DNA of 32,975 bases, from assembly GCA_018656865.1 (NCBI GenBank), contig JABHYO010000167.1, forward strand, positions 1 to 32,975. The letters run 5' to 3'. Every line of letters begins with the position of its first letter. The stretch's first letter is position 1. Made by a program: the position numbers and the translations under genes. Under the pieces are notes generated by a model. That model worked only from the letters and a program-made list of their open reading frames with translations. It did no database searches and was not told the origin of the DNA. The stretch comes from Gammaproteobacteria bacterium. GTDB lineage: Bacteria > Pseudomonadota > Gammaproteobacteria > Pseudomonadales > Azotimanducaceae. Positions 1 to 9,265 of the stretch are shown piece after piece.

Positions 1-1
1 G

Positions 2-34
2 TGAAAACTGCCTTTTCTGGACGGAAACTAGCTA
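2..34. repeat. Truncated copy of a 33-bp intergenic repeat, followed by a small hairpin
   Basis: This 33-bp stretch matches 15134-15166 at 31 of 33 positions; the only difference is a CT/TC swap in the middle. At 15069-15166 the sequence is the right end of a nested inverted-repeat element, so the rest of this copy probably lies before the window. It is followed at 35-58 by a perfect 7-bp stem (GAGCCTG/CAGGCTC) around a 10-nt loop. No gene is seen in 1-147, and no convincing promoter for the next gene was identified. Confidence 0.6.
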
Positions 35-147
35 GAGCCTGCACCGGTCCACAGGCTCCAATAAAGTGGCCTGGGAGAAAGCGACCGGCCTCTGCTAGAC
101 AGCACCCTCGAAATCCCCGATAGTTCACGCGTTAGTTTGACGGGGCA

Positions 148-1635
148 ATGATCGTCATGGGCTATTTGTTGGCAATCGACCAGGGTACCACCAGTTCACG
201 TGCCATCCTGTTTACTGAACAGGGCGAACCGGCTGGTATCGCCCAGCAGGAATTCCATCAGCACTTTCCGCATGACGGCTGGGTGGAGCACGATCCTGAA
301 GATATCTGGACTTCGACCATCAATGTTTGTCAGGAAGTGTTGAAAGAACAGGGGGTGGCAGCCACGGATATCATCGGGATTGGAATTACCAACCAGCGAG
401 AGACGACGCTGGTGTGGGATCGGATTACCGGCGAACCCGTTTACAACGCTATTGTCTGGCAGGATCGGCGTACAGCGGAATTCTGCGACGAACTGCAGGC
501 CGAAGGGCTGGAACCCTGGATAACGGCTAAAACGGGGCTCCTGCTCGATCCCTACTTTTCCAGTACCAAGCTGAAGTGGATACTCGATCATGTGCCGGGT
601 GTACGCGACCGCGCCAGGGCAGGCAATCTGCTTTTTGGCACAGTCGATACCTACCTGCTCTGGCGACTTACGGCAGGTGCGTCACATAAAACCGACGCTA
701 CCAATGCCTCGCGAACCATGCTCTTCAATATCCATACCCAGCAGTGGGATGAAGAACTACTTGAAAGGTTGAGTATCCCGCCGTCTATGCTGCCGGAAGT
801 AGAGGACTGCAGTGCGGATTTCGGTTTTACCGACCCCGCCATCTTTGGTGACGCAATCCCCGTTCTGGGTATGGCCGGCGATCAGCAGGCGGCACTCATT
901 GGGCAGGGCTGCTTCGAAGCGGGGATGATCAAAAGTACTTACGGAACCGGCTGCTTTGTCATCATGAACACCGGTGATAAAGCGATCGAATCCAGGAACA
1001 AGTTGCTGACAACTGTTGCCTATCGCCTGAACGGTGAGGTGACCTATGGTCTTGAGGGCAGTATCTTTATAGCAGGCGCGGCGGTCCAGTGGTTACGAGA
1101 CGGGCTCAAACTGGTTGCCAATGCAGCAGAGACCGAGGCGATTGCATCGGGACATCCGACCGCCCATGGGGTCTACCTGGTGCCTGCCTTTACCGGCCTG
1201 GGTGCACCATATTGGGATCCAAATGCCCGGGGCGCCATTTTTGGACTGACACGGGATACCGGTATTGCTGATATCGTCACGGCAACATTGCAGTCGGTGT
1301 GCTTTCAGACCCAGGATCTGCTGTCAGCCATGCAACACGACGGAGCCGTGCCGACTATCCTGCGAATCGACGGCGGTATGGTCGGTAATAACTGGGTGAC
1401 ACAGCATCTCGCCGATGTTCTGCAACTCCCGGTCGATCGTCCCCAGGTGATTGAAACAACGGCTTTGGGAGTGGCCTATCTGGCCGGTCTGAAAGCAGGG
1501 CTTTTTGCTGATGTTGTTGAATTGGGCAGCCACTGGCGTCTCGATACTCGCTTTGAACCTGAGATGGAACCTGAAATTGCTCATGGGCTCTACCATGGTT
1601 GGCAGGACGCAGTCGCCAGAACCCGCTCCCGCTGA
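148..1635 (+). CDS. glpK: Glycerol kinase
   Basis: GlpK is a cytosolic FGGY-family kinase that phosphorylates glycerol to sn-glycerol 3-phosphate with ATP, which traps glycerol for catabolism and lipid synthesis. At 495 residues it has the usual family length. Visible landmarks are the N-terminal phosphate-binding [12 protein letters not shown], the substrate-region [23 protein letters not shown], the second-domain [10 protein letters not shown] and STYGTGCF, and the C-terminal [10 protein letters not shown]. The ATG at 148 follows a GGGG run closely; an in-frame ATG at 157 is an alternative start. No glpF, glpD or glpR lies nearby, so the gene is separated from the rest of the glycerol regulon. 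It runs in the same direction as the two c-di-GMP genes downstream, but the gap argues against a tight operon. Confidence 0.96.
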   Translation: MIVMGYLLAIDQGTTSSRAILFTEQGEPAGIAQQEFHQHFPHDGWVEHDPEDIWTSTINVCQEVLKEQGVAATDIIGIGITNQRETTLVWDRITGEPVYNAIVWQDRRTAEFCDELQAEGLEPWITAKTGLLLDPYFSSTKLKWILDHVPGVRDRARAGNLLFGTVDTYLLWRLTAGASHKTDATNASRTMLFNIHTQQWDEELLERLSIPPSMLPEVEDCSADFGFTDPAIFGDAIPVLGMAGDQQAALIGQGCFEAGMIKSTYGTGCFVIMNTGDKAIESRNKLLTTVAYRLNGEVTYGLEGSIFIAGAAVQWLRDGLKLVANAAETEAIASGHPTAHGVYLVPAFTGLGAPYWDPNARGAIFGLTRDTGIADIVTATLQSVCFQTQDLLSAMQHDGAVPTILRIDGGMVGNNWVTQHLADVLQLPVDRPQVIETTALGVAYLAGLKAGLFADVVELGSHWRLDTRFEPEMEPEIAHGLYHGWQDAVARTRSR

Positions 1636-1751
1636 TATCCGAACTGTTCCCAGCACGGTTACAAAACCCTTACATTCGTTAGGGAATTCCACCTAACTCA
1701 GTCAGGCCCGGACGTCTAAAATTGGTACTGGAATTTGGTCGGCGTTTTGTC

Positions 1752-2882
1752 ATGGCTGTTCAACAAGATACTTCAACGCAACAGAAAGCGAGGGTCTACC
1801 GCGTTGCGACTTTGGGTGCGGGTATTTTCGTTCACCTGATTGTGTGCTGGACTGTGTTGTCCATCGGTTCTATGAGCATTACCGCGCTCGAATTTCTGGC
1901 GCTTGCTTCACTCTCAGCGGCGGGTTTCCTGCTGATTGCCCTGCTGATCGGTATTGAATGGAATCTGACACTGGAAGATCCCGATATGGCCGTGCCCCAG
2001 ATGATCTGGGCTTTGACCGTGGTCATTATTACCTCCCACTATGCACTCGAACTGAAACCCGTCGTTCTCCTGAGCGGTCTGGCGATGATCGTCATGGGAG
2101 CCAATCGTCTAACCAGGTCACAGCAGATCTTTGTGGCAACCTATGGGCTCCTTATCTATATGCTCTCGGTCTTCTTTCTGACCACAATCGACAGCCTCGG
2201 CTGGGTTACCGAAATGGTGCTGATGATCGCTTTTGGCCTTGTGCTCGGTTTCGGACCTGCACTTTACCAATTTGAAAGAAATATCATCGAGAACCTCATC
2301 ACCGATAAGAATGAGGAGCTTGGCCGGGCACTTGAGCAGATAAAGGAGTTGGCGATTCGCGATGAACTTACCGGCGTTTTCAATCGTCGACATATGCTGG
2401 AAGTTCTAGATCATGAAAAAGCATTGGCTGATCGCAAAAACTACGATTTCTCTGTCTGTTATGTCGACCTCGATTACTTCAAAAAGGTGAATGACAAGTT
2501 CGGTCACGCCACGGGGGACAGTGTTTTGAAGAATTTCTCCCGGGTTGCTGAGCAGGTCACTCGAGAAGTGGACTGTGTCGCCAGAATCGGTGGCGAGGAA
2601 TTCATCCTGGTGCTTTCAGGGACGAACGAAACCGATGCTGTTACGGTTGCCAGGCGCCTGGCGGAAGGCCTGCGAGACATGCATGTCAGCCGGATTGAAC
2701 CCCGGTATCGCATCTCCGCATCGATAGGTATTGCCGAATACCGTTCGAGTGAGTCGATTCAGCAGTTGTTGGACAGAGCTGACCGGGCGATGTATGACTC
2801 CAAGCGAAATGGCAGGAATAGGATCGTCGTCGCCGGTGAATCGGGCGCTGAGCCTGGATTCGTGAATAATGGCGCTGTCTGA
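1752..2882 (+). CDS. Membrane-bound diguanylate cyclase (GGDEF)
   Basis: This protein should make cyclic di-GMP from two GTP at the inner membrane. About six hydrophobic segments occupy residues 19-168, with no recognised sensory motif. A short helical stretch (about 170-200) leads to a C-terminal GGDEF domain. The active-site motif is GGEEF at residues 280-284, and DLDYFKKVNDKFGH carries the usual metal and guanine contacts. An RxxD inhibitory site (REVD) sits exactly five residues before GGEEF, so product inhibition is expected. The ATG at 1752 is preferred over the upstream in-frame TTG at 1722, which would add ten residues; neither has a strong ribosome-binding site. The downstream gene is a much larger c-di-GMP protein in the same orientation, so the two may share a signalling output. 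Confidence 0.9.
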   Translation: MAVQQDTSTQQKARVYRVATLGAGIFVHLIVCWTVLSIGSMSITALEFLALASLSAAGFLLIALLIGIEWNLTLEDPDMAVPQMIWALTVVIITSHYALELKPVVLLSGLAMIVMGANRLTRSQQIFVATYGLLIYMLSVFFLTTIDSLGWVTEMVLMIAFGLVLGFGPALYQFERNIIENLITDKNEELGRALEQIKELAIRDELTGVFNRRHMLEVLDHEKALADRKNYDFSVCYVDLDYFKKVNDKFGHATGDSVLKNFSRVAEQVTREVDCVARIGGEEFILVLSGTNETDAVTVARRLAEGLRDMHVSRIEPRYRISASIGIAEYRSSESIQQLLDRADRAMYDSKRNGRNRIVVAGESGAEPGFVNNGAV

Positions 2883-2959
2883 CGATAGTCATCTCAGGGA
2901 CTTCATAAATAACGGCGTCTTGGTATCATACGGGGCATTCGGTCTTTATGTAGTCATTC

Positions 2960-5900
2960 ATGGACAAGCGCGAAAGTACAAGATATGCGGTTGATCTGAA
3001 CGCACTGGTTCATCCCAGTGTCGGGCGCTCGTGGCTGTGTCAGGTTCATGATTTTTGCGATGCCGGAATGCTCCTGGTGGAACAGAACGGTCGTCCCCGT
3101 CGTGCTCTTCCTGGCATCAACGCTGGCGAAGATGTCGGCATTCACTTTAGTGTGCCGACGGACAAGAAAGACCAGCACTTCCGATTGGAAGGCAAGATCG
3201 TTCGTGTGATGGATACGGGTGTGGGAATCAGTTTTCCCAATGGTATGGATGAAGATGCCTTTAACTGTCTCAGCGACTTTTCAGGCATGAAACCTGCCGA
3301 GACGACAGCTCCTGAAAAAAGCCAAAATAAGCAGGATGAGACACAGCCAGCGTCGACTGATCGCGCTCAGCCGGAGGTGTTTAATCGAAGTAGCCTCAAA
3401 CCAGACGATGCTCGCAGGATTGTGGCTGCGCTGAGAAAAGAGGCTTCTCAAATCGTTCCTGAAATGACTTCAGCGCTATTCTCTTATATGGACAACGAGC
3501 TGCTGGAACTTGCCAAGGACGCCAAATCAAATGCGGAGCAAAGCGAGTACTTTGCTGCCATGTCAGTGCTGGAAAAATCGAAGAAGAACATTGGTCAGAA
3601 ATTTCTGGATGACGTGCTGAACCAGTTTGATGAGCCTCGTGATCTGCAAACCCTGCTTGAAGAACGAAAGAAGTTGAACGACGAACGAAAGGCGCAATCA
3701 CAGCAGAGAGTAAAACTGTCGCTGGTGAATACGGAAGATTTCGAGGACTGGCTTGCTGTCGCCAATATTGTTTCCCGCAGCGAGCGCATGTATGAAAAGC
3801 TCTTTTCAGAATTGCTGCAGCGAATGGGGATGATTGTCGATTCCTGGGGGCATGCGGAGGCCAATCCTCTGGGCGCGGCGGTTATCAGCCATGCCTTTGA
3901 CGACGCTATCCAAAAGATTGATCTGTCCAAGGATATGCGTCAGAAGGTGTACAGCGGGTACGAGAACAAGGTACTTCCACTTTTCCGAAAGTTGTATCTC
4001 TCAACGACAAAACAAATGGAAGATTCGGGGCTCTTCCCGGATCTCGAAGATGATTACATTACTCCGGTTTCAAGTGCAGTAAAGGAAGAAACACCATCGG
4101 ATGAACCGGAGGAAATTGAGGAAGAGCCAGCGGAGGAACAAGAACTCGAGGAGGAAGACGAAGAAGAGCTCGAAGAGGAGCCTGAGCCAAAGTCCCGCCG
4201 GCGCAGTTCGTCGCGTCGTCGCAGGCAGACACCGGAACCGGAGAGTTCGGAACGAAGCTCATCGCGGCGCAGATCTCGCCGAAAAGAGCCTGCCGAAGCC
4301 AGGGCATCAGAGGGTATAGAAAATGTCGGTGAAGCCATCCGCAGCATATATAGCTCAGTTCGTAATCTCATGGGTGCCAATGGTGGTGTTGAGGAAGAAG
4401 CCTACAACGAAGACGCAAACTATTTTGAGAATGATGAGATATACGATCTGCTGAGTACGCTGGAAGACGAGATGCTGGAGGACAATCACGAACGGATGCC
4501 CGTTCGCCAGCGACTGATGGAAACGGCATCGTTGATCGGAGGTCGAAGCGTAGCACCTGAAACGGTCAGGAATCTTGAGGTCGTGGAGAACCTGGTCGAT
4601 ACCATCGAAGAAGATGAGATGCTGATGCCCGGTGCCAAGGATTGGATCAAACGGCTTGAGTTTACCCTCGATAAGGTAGCGACCCAGGATGATGAATTCC
4701 TCAACGAGAAGAATCCGCATCGCTCCCTCGATGTTATCAACCAGTTGGCAAAGCTTGGGGGTGCCGAGTCCGGCAGTGCCAAACGAGCGGTAGATCAGAT
4801 CATCGAAGACATCAATACGAACTTCGATAGTAACCCCCAGGTATTCGATGAAGCACTGACCAAACTTCAGCCGCTTGTCGATCGACAGAATCGAGCATTT
4901 ACGGGCAACGTGCAGCGCGCTGTCAAAGCGAGTCAGGGTCAGGAAACCCTGTTAAGTGCTCAGCAAGCGGTCGTCTCCGAAATGGACAACCGGTATGCCG
5001 GCAAGGATGTTCCTGAGATCCTGTATAAGCTGCTGATGCCAGGTTGGCGAAACCTGCTGGTTAATACACATTTGCGTCAGGGTGAGAACAGTCCGGACTG
5101 GAAAAAACATGTACGTGCGCTTGATCAGGTATTCCAGTATCTGGACCCGAGTGCAGACCCAGCAGAATCGCAGGGGTACATGGACCCGAAGGAGCTGATT
5201 GAGCACATTGAATCCGGGCTTGATTCGATTTCCTATGAGCCGGGTCAGCGCATTCCTTTGGTCAATTCTCTCAAGCAGGTGATTGCAGGTGACATATCCC
5301 TGGAAGAACTGCCGACGGTTTCGTTGAAGGACAGCACCATTGCCGAAAATCTCGGCTTTGCAGATGTCACAGAGCGAGAAGAGACCCGACGTAAAATCAG
5401 GGAAGAGAACGCTGACGATAATAGCTGGCAGCGATGCTACGACAAGGCTCAACAACTGCATGTTGGCGCATGGCTCGAGTTCGCGCTCAAGACCGAACCC
5501 GAGATCAGCATTGTCGCCTGGATAAACGAAGAGGCGACGAAGTTTGTCTTTGTTAATCGACGAGGCGTAAAAACTCACGATCTGACCGTAGAAGAACTTG
5601 CGACGCTGCTACAGCAGGATAAGAGCAGGATCATGGGAGAGTCCGATATTCCACTGACGGATAGAGCCTCTCACCGCATGCTGCAAAACATGCATAACCA
5701 ACTGACTCACCAGGCGACTCATGACGATCTAACCGGTCTGCTAAACAGGAAGGAATTTGAACGAGAGCTGAGCCTGGCGCTGGAATTCACCAAAAGTAGC
5801 GAAGCAGTTCACCTTTGTGCTTATCTGGATCTGGATCAGTTCAAAGTTATTAACAATACCGGTGGGCATGAGGCAGGGGACAAGCTGCTGGTGATGATCG

Positions 5901-6988
5901 CAGATATACTGAGTAAGAAGGTGGCGGATACCGATGCCCGATTATCTCGCCTTGGCGGTGACGAATTTGGCCTGCTGATTCGCGACTGCGATGCGGACAA
6001 AGGTAGTGCCTTGATGAAGTCGATTTCGGAGGAGGTCAAGGCACTCAGGTTTGATTGGGAAGAGGACACCTTCTCACTGACAGTAAGTTGCGGTCTATAT
6101 TATCTGAACCAGAGTACAGAGAGTGTGGCCAAGGTTATGTCCGGTGCTGATTCGGCCTGTATCGCCGCAAAAGATGCCGGTCGCGATCGTGTCCATGAAT
6201 ACAAAGAAGACGATTCCGAGATGGAACATCGGCATGACATTATGGAGTTCGTCTCGCAGATCGATAGGGCGCTGGATGAAGACAGGTTTGTTCTCAACTG
6301 TCAGATGATCAAGCCTATTGATGAAGACAATCCCGATACCCACTATGAAATTCTATTGACGGTTTTGGACGAAGATGACAATCCCCTGCCGCCCCAGGAT
6401 TTCATTATCGCCGCCGAGCGGTATAACCGAATGGGAGCGCTTGACCGCTGGGTTGTCCGTAATTCCTTCCAGTTTATTGCCAGCAATATACTAAAGCTCG
6501 AACATCTCGGGGCCTTCTCTATTAATCTTTCCGGGAACTCATTGACCGAGCCCGGTTTCATGGAATTTGTGCTGGAACAATTCAATGAAACCCGTTTGCC
6601 CACGTCAAAAGTGTGTTTCGAAATCACGGAAACATCCGCTATCGGTAATCTCGATGACGTTGTGGCTTTCATGGAGAAAATGAAAATCATCGGCGTTCAC
6701 TTCTCGCTCGATGACTTCGGTACAGGTCTTTCTTCCTACTCATATCTGCGAAACCTGCCGGTGGACTATCTCAAGATCGATGGCATTTTCGTAAAGGATA
6801 TCAAGGATAATCCCAGTGACTATGCGGTGGTGAAATCCATTAATGAAATCGGTCACTTCATGGGTAAGAAGACCATTGCCGAATTTGTCGAGAATGATGA
6901 GATCGTTGAGATATTGAGGGAAATCGGTGTCGATTATGCCCAGGGATACGGTATCGGAATGAAGATTCCCATCGTCGAACTACTCTGA
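2960..6988 (+). CDS. PilZ-DUF1631-GGDEF-EAL c-di-GMP signalling protein
   Basis: This 1342-residue cytosolic protein combines c-di-GMP binding, synthesis and breakdown modules. A PilZ-like domain opens it, with R4xxxR8 and D31xC33xxG36, where Cys replaces the usual Ser of DxSxxG. A DUF1631-like helical region follows in two parts, about residues 145-370 and 460-780. They are split by a highly charged linker at about 374-455, acidic first and then rich in Arg and Ser. The GGDEF domain is intact (GGDEF 999-1003, DLDQFKVINN) but lacks an RxxD inhibitory site. The EAL domain reads EIL at 1130-1132, yet keeps the other expected residues: NLSG, EITE, DDFGTG at 1251-1256, LKID, the Glu of AEFVE and QGY. 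A bifunctional enzyme is possible, but which activity dominates cannot be read from sequence. Confidence 0.9.
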   Translation: MDKRESTRYAVDLNALVHPSVGRSWLCQVHDFCDAGMLLVEQNGRPRRALPGINAGEDVGIHFSVPTDKKDQHFRLEGKIVRVMDTGVGISFPNGMDEDAFNCLSDFSGMKPAETTAPEKSQNKQDETQPASTDRAQPEVFNRSSLKPDDARRIVAALRKEASQIVPEMTSALFSYMDNELLELAKDAKSNAEQSEYFAAMSVLEKSKKNIGQKFLDDVLNQFDEPRDLQTLLEERKKLNDERKAQSQQRVKLSLVNTEDFEDWLAVANIVSRSERMYEKLFSELLQRMGMIVDSWGHAEANPLGAAVISHAFDDAIQKIDLSKDMRQKVYSGYENKVLPLFRKLYLSTTKQMEDSGLFPDLEDDYITPVSSAVKEETPSDEPEEIEEEPAEEQELEEEDEEELEEEPEPKSRRRSSSRRRRQTPEPESSERSSSRRRSRRKEPAEARASEGIENVGEAIRSIYSSVRNLMGANGGVEEEAYNEDANYFENDEIYDLLSTLEDEMLEDNHERMPVRQRLMETASLIGGRSVAPETVRNLEVVENLVDTIEEDEMLMPGAKDWIKRLEFTLDKVATQDDEFLNEKNPHRSLDVINQLAKLGGAESGSAKRAVDQIIEDINTNFDSNPQVFDEALTKLQPLVDRQNRAFTGNVQRAVKASQGQETLLSAQQAVVSEMDNRYAGKDVPEILYKLLMPGWRNLLVNTHLRQGENSPDWKKHVRALDQVFQYLDPSADPAESQGYMDPKELIEHIESGLDSISYEPGQRIPLVNSLKQVIAGDISLEELPTVSLKDSTIAENLGFADVTEREETRRKIREENADDNSWQRCYDKAQQLHVGAWLEFALKTEPEISIVAWINEEATKFVFVNRRGVKTHDLTVEELATLLQQDKSRIMGESDIPLTDRASHRMLQNMHNQLTHQATHDDLTGLLNRKEFERELSLALEFTKSSEAVHLCAYLDLDQFKVINNTGGHEAGDKLLVMIADILSKKVADTDARLSRLGGDEFGLLIRDCDADKGSALMKSISEEVKALRFDWEEDTFSLTVSCGLYYLNQSTESVAKVMSGADSACIAAKDAGRDRVHEYKEDDSEMEHRHDIMEFVSQIDRALDEDRFVLNCQMIKPIDEDNPDTHYEILLTVLDEDDNPLPPQDFIIAAERYNRMGALDRWVVRNSFQFIASNILKLEHLGAFSINLSGNSLTEPGFMEFVLEQFNETRLPTSKVCFEITETSAIGNLDDVVAFMEKMKIIGVHFSLDDFGTGLSSYSYLRNLPVDYLKIDGIFVKDIKDNPSDYAVVKSINEIGHFMGKKTIAEFVENDEIVEILREIGVDYAQGYGIGMKIPIVELL

Positions 6989-7007
6989 CGCCTGAAGGGC
7001 GCCATCC

Positions 7008-8174
7008 CTACAACGACTCAATCAGCGCGCAAACCCCGTCAACAATCTGATCCGCTTCCTCATCGGTAGTCGTCAGGTGCGGCAACAATCGCACAACCTT
7101 ATCGGCGGTGACGTTGATCAGAAGACCATCTTCCAGAGCCCTGCCAACCAGGTCGCCGCAGGGTGAATCCAGCTCAATGCCGATCATGAGCCCCTTGCCG
7201 CGAATATCCTTGACGTTGTTGAGTTTACCCAGTCGGTCTTGAAAAGCGGCAATCATCCTTTCGCCGAGTTCTGTGGCTCGATCACAAAGTTGATTCTTCT
7301 CGATTTCTCTGATGACAGTGAGACCCACGGCGCAGGCCAGCGGATTGCCACCGAATGTTGATCCATGGTTGCCGGGAGACATGACATCAGCGGCTGGGCC
7401 GCTGGCGATGCAGACGCCAATGGGCATCCCATTCCCAAGTCCCTTGGCGAGAGTGACGATGTCTGGAAGGATGCCATACTGCTGGTAGCAGAAGAAGCTA
7501 CCCGTTCTGCCGTTCCCTGTCTGGATTTCATCCAGAATCAGCAGCCAATCGTTGTCGTCGCAGAGTTGTCTGAGAGAAACAAGGTAGTCTTCGTCGGGTA
7601 CCTGAACGCCTCCCTCACCCTGGATAGGTTCCACCATCACAGCAACGACGCTTTTGTTGTGCTGAGCCACATTCCTGACAGCCTCAGCGTCGTTAAAGGG
7701 TACGCGTACAAAACCGTTAACCAGCGGTTCAAAACCAGCCTGTACTTTTCTATTACCGGTTGCGGTGAGGGTGGCGAGAGTGCGCCCGTGAAACGACGAA
7801 TCAGCGACGATGATGGTGGGATTATCCACACCTTTCTTGTGGCCATAAAGGCGCGCAATCTTGATAGCGCATTCGTTTGCTTCCGCACCGGAATTGGCGA
7901 AGAACATGTTGTCCATACCGGAGATTCGCTTGAGATCTTCGGCCAACTGTTCCTGTTTGGGAATTCGATAGAGGTTAGAAGTGTGCAGCAGCGTATTCGA
8001 TTGATCGCTCAGTGTTTCGGCAACAGCTTTGTTGGCGTGCCCTAGCACGATGACGGCGAGTCCTCCCAGCGCATCGAGGTATCGCTTGCCTTCACTGTCT
8101 AGTAGCCAGGTGCCTTCGCCCCGGACGAAGGAAATATTTTGACGACCGTAAGTCGGCATTATTGCGTCGGTCAT
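7008..8174 (-). CDS. argD: Acetylornithine aminotransferase family protein
   Basis: This is a class-III PLP-dependent aminotransferase of 388 residues, most similar in feel to ArgD, which interconverts N-acetylornithine and N-acetylglutamate semialdehyde in arginine biosynthesis (and often succinyl-diaminopimelate in lysine synthesis). SGAEANE (95-101), the SFHGRT segment, LILDEIQTG and the PLP lysine K244 in LAKGLGNG are all visible. The ATG at 8174 is chosen because GGAG lies seven bases upstream; an in-frame ATG at 8234 would add 20 residues of atypical sequence. argG lies a few kilobases away, which supports an arginine role. Close relatives such as succinylornithine or GABA aminotransferases share these motifs, so the exact substrate is inferred from context. 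The gene converges on the EAL-domain gene with only 19 bases between them. Confidence 0.88.
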   Translation of the reverse strand: MTDAIMPTYGRQNISFVRGEGTWLLDSEGKRYLDALGGLAVIVLGHANKAVAETLSDQSNTLLHTSNLYRIPKQEQLAEDLKRISGMDNMFFANSGAEANECAIKIARLYGHKKGVDNPTIIVADSSFHGRTLATLTATGNRKVQAGFEPLVNGFVRVPFNDAEAVRNVAQHNKSVVAVMVEPIQGEGGVQVPDEDYLVSLRQLCDDNDWLLILDEIQTGNGRTGSFFCYQQYGILPDIVTLAKGLGNGMPIGVCIASGPAADVMSPGNHGSTFGGNPLACAVGLTVIREIEKNQLCDRATELGERMIAAFQDRLGKLNNVKDIRGKGLMIGIELDSPCGDLVGRALEDGLLINVTADKVVRLLPHLTTTDEEADQIVDGVCALIESL

Positions 8175-8268
8175 GGCTGAACTCCGTTGCTCTTCTTTTC
8201 TAGGCAAAACCCAAAGCTGTGATGACATCCGCATCGACTTCGTACGAAAAAAATGAGGGTGCGTACAA

Positions 8269-8388
8269 GCTCAAGGCTTCTATCAATTAGGCTCAAGGCT
8301 TCTATCAATTAGGCTCAAGGCTTCTATCAATTAGGCTCAAGGCTTCTATCAATTAGGCTCAAGGCTTCTATCAATTAGGCTCAAGGCT
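8269..8388. repeat. 22-bp tandem repeat, five full copies plus 10 bp
   Basis: Five consecutive identical 22-bp units occupy 8269-8378, and a sixth stops after 10 bp at 8388. The unit begins GCTCAAGGCTTC and ends TCAATTAG. The array fills much of the divergent gap between argD (start 8174) and grxD (start 8461). Perfect identity between units suggests recent expansion by replication slippage. A 22-bp period is close to two helical turns, so any protein bound to each unit would face the same side of the DNA. Confidence 0.97.
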
Positions 8389-8460
8389 GTTGCGGAAAAA
8401 GGGAGCGATAATAAACCAAAAGGGTTAAAATTGCGCGTCCTGACCGAATGAAGAGAGCCA

Positions 8461-8793
8461 ATGGATATTATCGAAACGATTCAAGAACAACTATCGAGCA
8501 ACTCGATCCTGATTTACATGAAAGGATCTCCAGATCAACCGCAGTGTGGATTTTCCTCTCAGGCAACCCAGGTGCTTATGGCCTGCGGCGAACGTTTTGC
8601 CTACATCGATATTCTCGCCAACCCCGAGATTAGGGCGAACCTTCCTTCTGTCTCAGAGTGGCCAACTTTCCCTCAACTGTTCATCGATGGTGAACTCGTT
8701 GGCGGCTGCGACATCATCGTCGAGATGTATGAGAGTGGTGAATTACAGACTATGATCAAGGATGCTGCAGGCCCTCAAGAGGCTGCTGGCTAG
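8461..8793 (+). CDS. grxD: Monothiol glutaredoxin, CGFS type
   Basis: This 110-residue cytosolic protein is a Grx4-type monothiol glutaredoxin. The family carries a glutathione-ligated [2Fe-2S] cluster between two monomers and passes it on in iron-sulfur assembly and iron sensing. The active motif is CGFS at residues 29-32, preceded by MKGSPDQPQ. WPTFPQLFIDGELVGGCDI holds the conserved cis-proline and glutathione-binding region. A GAGAG stretch just before the ATG serves as the ribosome-binding site. The gene stands between the tandem repeat and a rubrerythrin-like gene, close to other housekeeping genes in an order also known in Pseudomonas. Length and motifs fit the family well. Confidence 0.96.
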   Translation: MDIIETIQEQLSSNSILIYMKGSPDQPQCGFSSQATQVLMACGERFAYIDILANPEIRANLPSVSEWPTFPQLFIDGELVGGCDIIVEMYESGELQTMIKDAAGPQEAAG

Positions 8794-8816
8794 GACATCA
8801 AAAATAGTTATACTGG

Positions 8817-8837
8817 CCTCTCGCCCAGACAGAGAGG
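8817..8837 (+). promoter_or_regulatory. Leader hairpin covering the rubrerythrin ribosome-binding site
   Basis: A perfect 6-bp stem (CCTCTC/GAGAGG) encloses a 9-nt loop. Its right arm forms the first part of the purine-rich ribosome-binding site (GAGAGGAAAGAG) of the gene starting at 8845. Folding could limit translation. A TATACT at 8809-8814 resembles a -10 box, but no matching -35 box was found. Confidence 0.4.
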
Positions 8838-8844
8838 AAAGAGT

Positions 8845-9261
8845 ATGAGCTTGAAGGGTACGCAAACTGAGCAGAATCTGAAGGACGCTTTTGCAGGTGA
8901 ATCCCAGGCGAACCGCCGTTATCTATACTTTGCCGCCAAGGCTGATGTCGAAGGTTACAATGACGTTTCTGCGGTGTTCCGATCAACCGCTGAAGGTGAA
9001 ACCGGCCACGCCCATGGGCATCTGGAATATCTGGAGGAAACCGGAGATCCAGCGACAGGTATGCCGATTGGGTCAACGGCTGACAATCTGGCTGCTGCAA
9101 TTGCCGGTGAAACCCATGAATATACAGACATGTATCCGGGTATGGCCAAGACTGCGAGAGAAGAAGGCTTTGATGAAATCGCCGACTGGATGGAGACGCT
9201 GGCAAAGGCTGAGCGCTCTCACGCTAACCGCTTCCAGAAAGCGCTGGACACTCTCGATTGA
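8845..9261 (+). CDS. Rubrerythrin-like di-iron protein (erythrin type)
   Basis: This 138-residue four-helix protein belongs to the ferritin-like superfamily and resembles the di-iron domain of rubrerythrin, an enzyme that reduces hydrogen peroxide. The expected carboxylate and histidine ligands appear as E19, E52xxH55, E89 and E123xxH126. The C-terminal rubredoxin domain with its CxxC pairs is absent, so electrons would have to come from a separate partner. A strong ribosome-binding site (GAGGAAAG) precedes the ATG. The neighbouring glutaredoxin is also tied to iron and redox handling, but no shared operon is proven. The family assignment is firm; the reaction is inferred. Confidence 0.92.
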   Translation: MSLKGTQTEQNLKDAFAGESQANRRYLYFAAKADVEGYNDVSAVFRSTAEGETGHAHGHLEYLEETGDPATGMPIGSTADNLAAAIAGETHEYTDMYPGMAKTAREEGFDEIADWMETLAKAERSHANRFQKALDTLD

Positions 9262-9265
9262 TAGT

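Noticed and set aside
4054-4380. Serine-rich open frame on the minus strand
   Set aside because: It mirrors the acidic and Arg/Ser-rich linker codons of the plus-strand gene.
4952-5578. Open frame of 208 codons on the minus strand inside the PilZ-DUF1631-GGDEF-EAL gene
   Set aside because: It is antisense to conserved coding sequence and its composition looks like a shadow frame.
7365-8045. Long open frame of 226 codons on the plus strand inside argD
   Set aside because: It is antisense to a well-supported aminotransferase, has no recognisable domain and no good start signal.
8269-8388. CRISPR-like array
   Set aside because: The units abut each other without spacers and are shorter than CRISPR repeats, and no cas gene is present; it is a plain tandem repeat.
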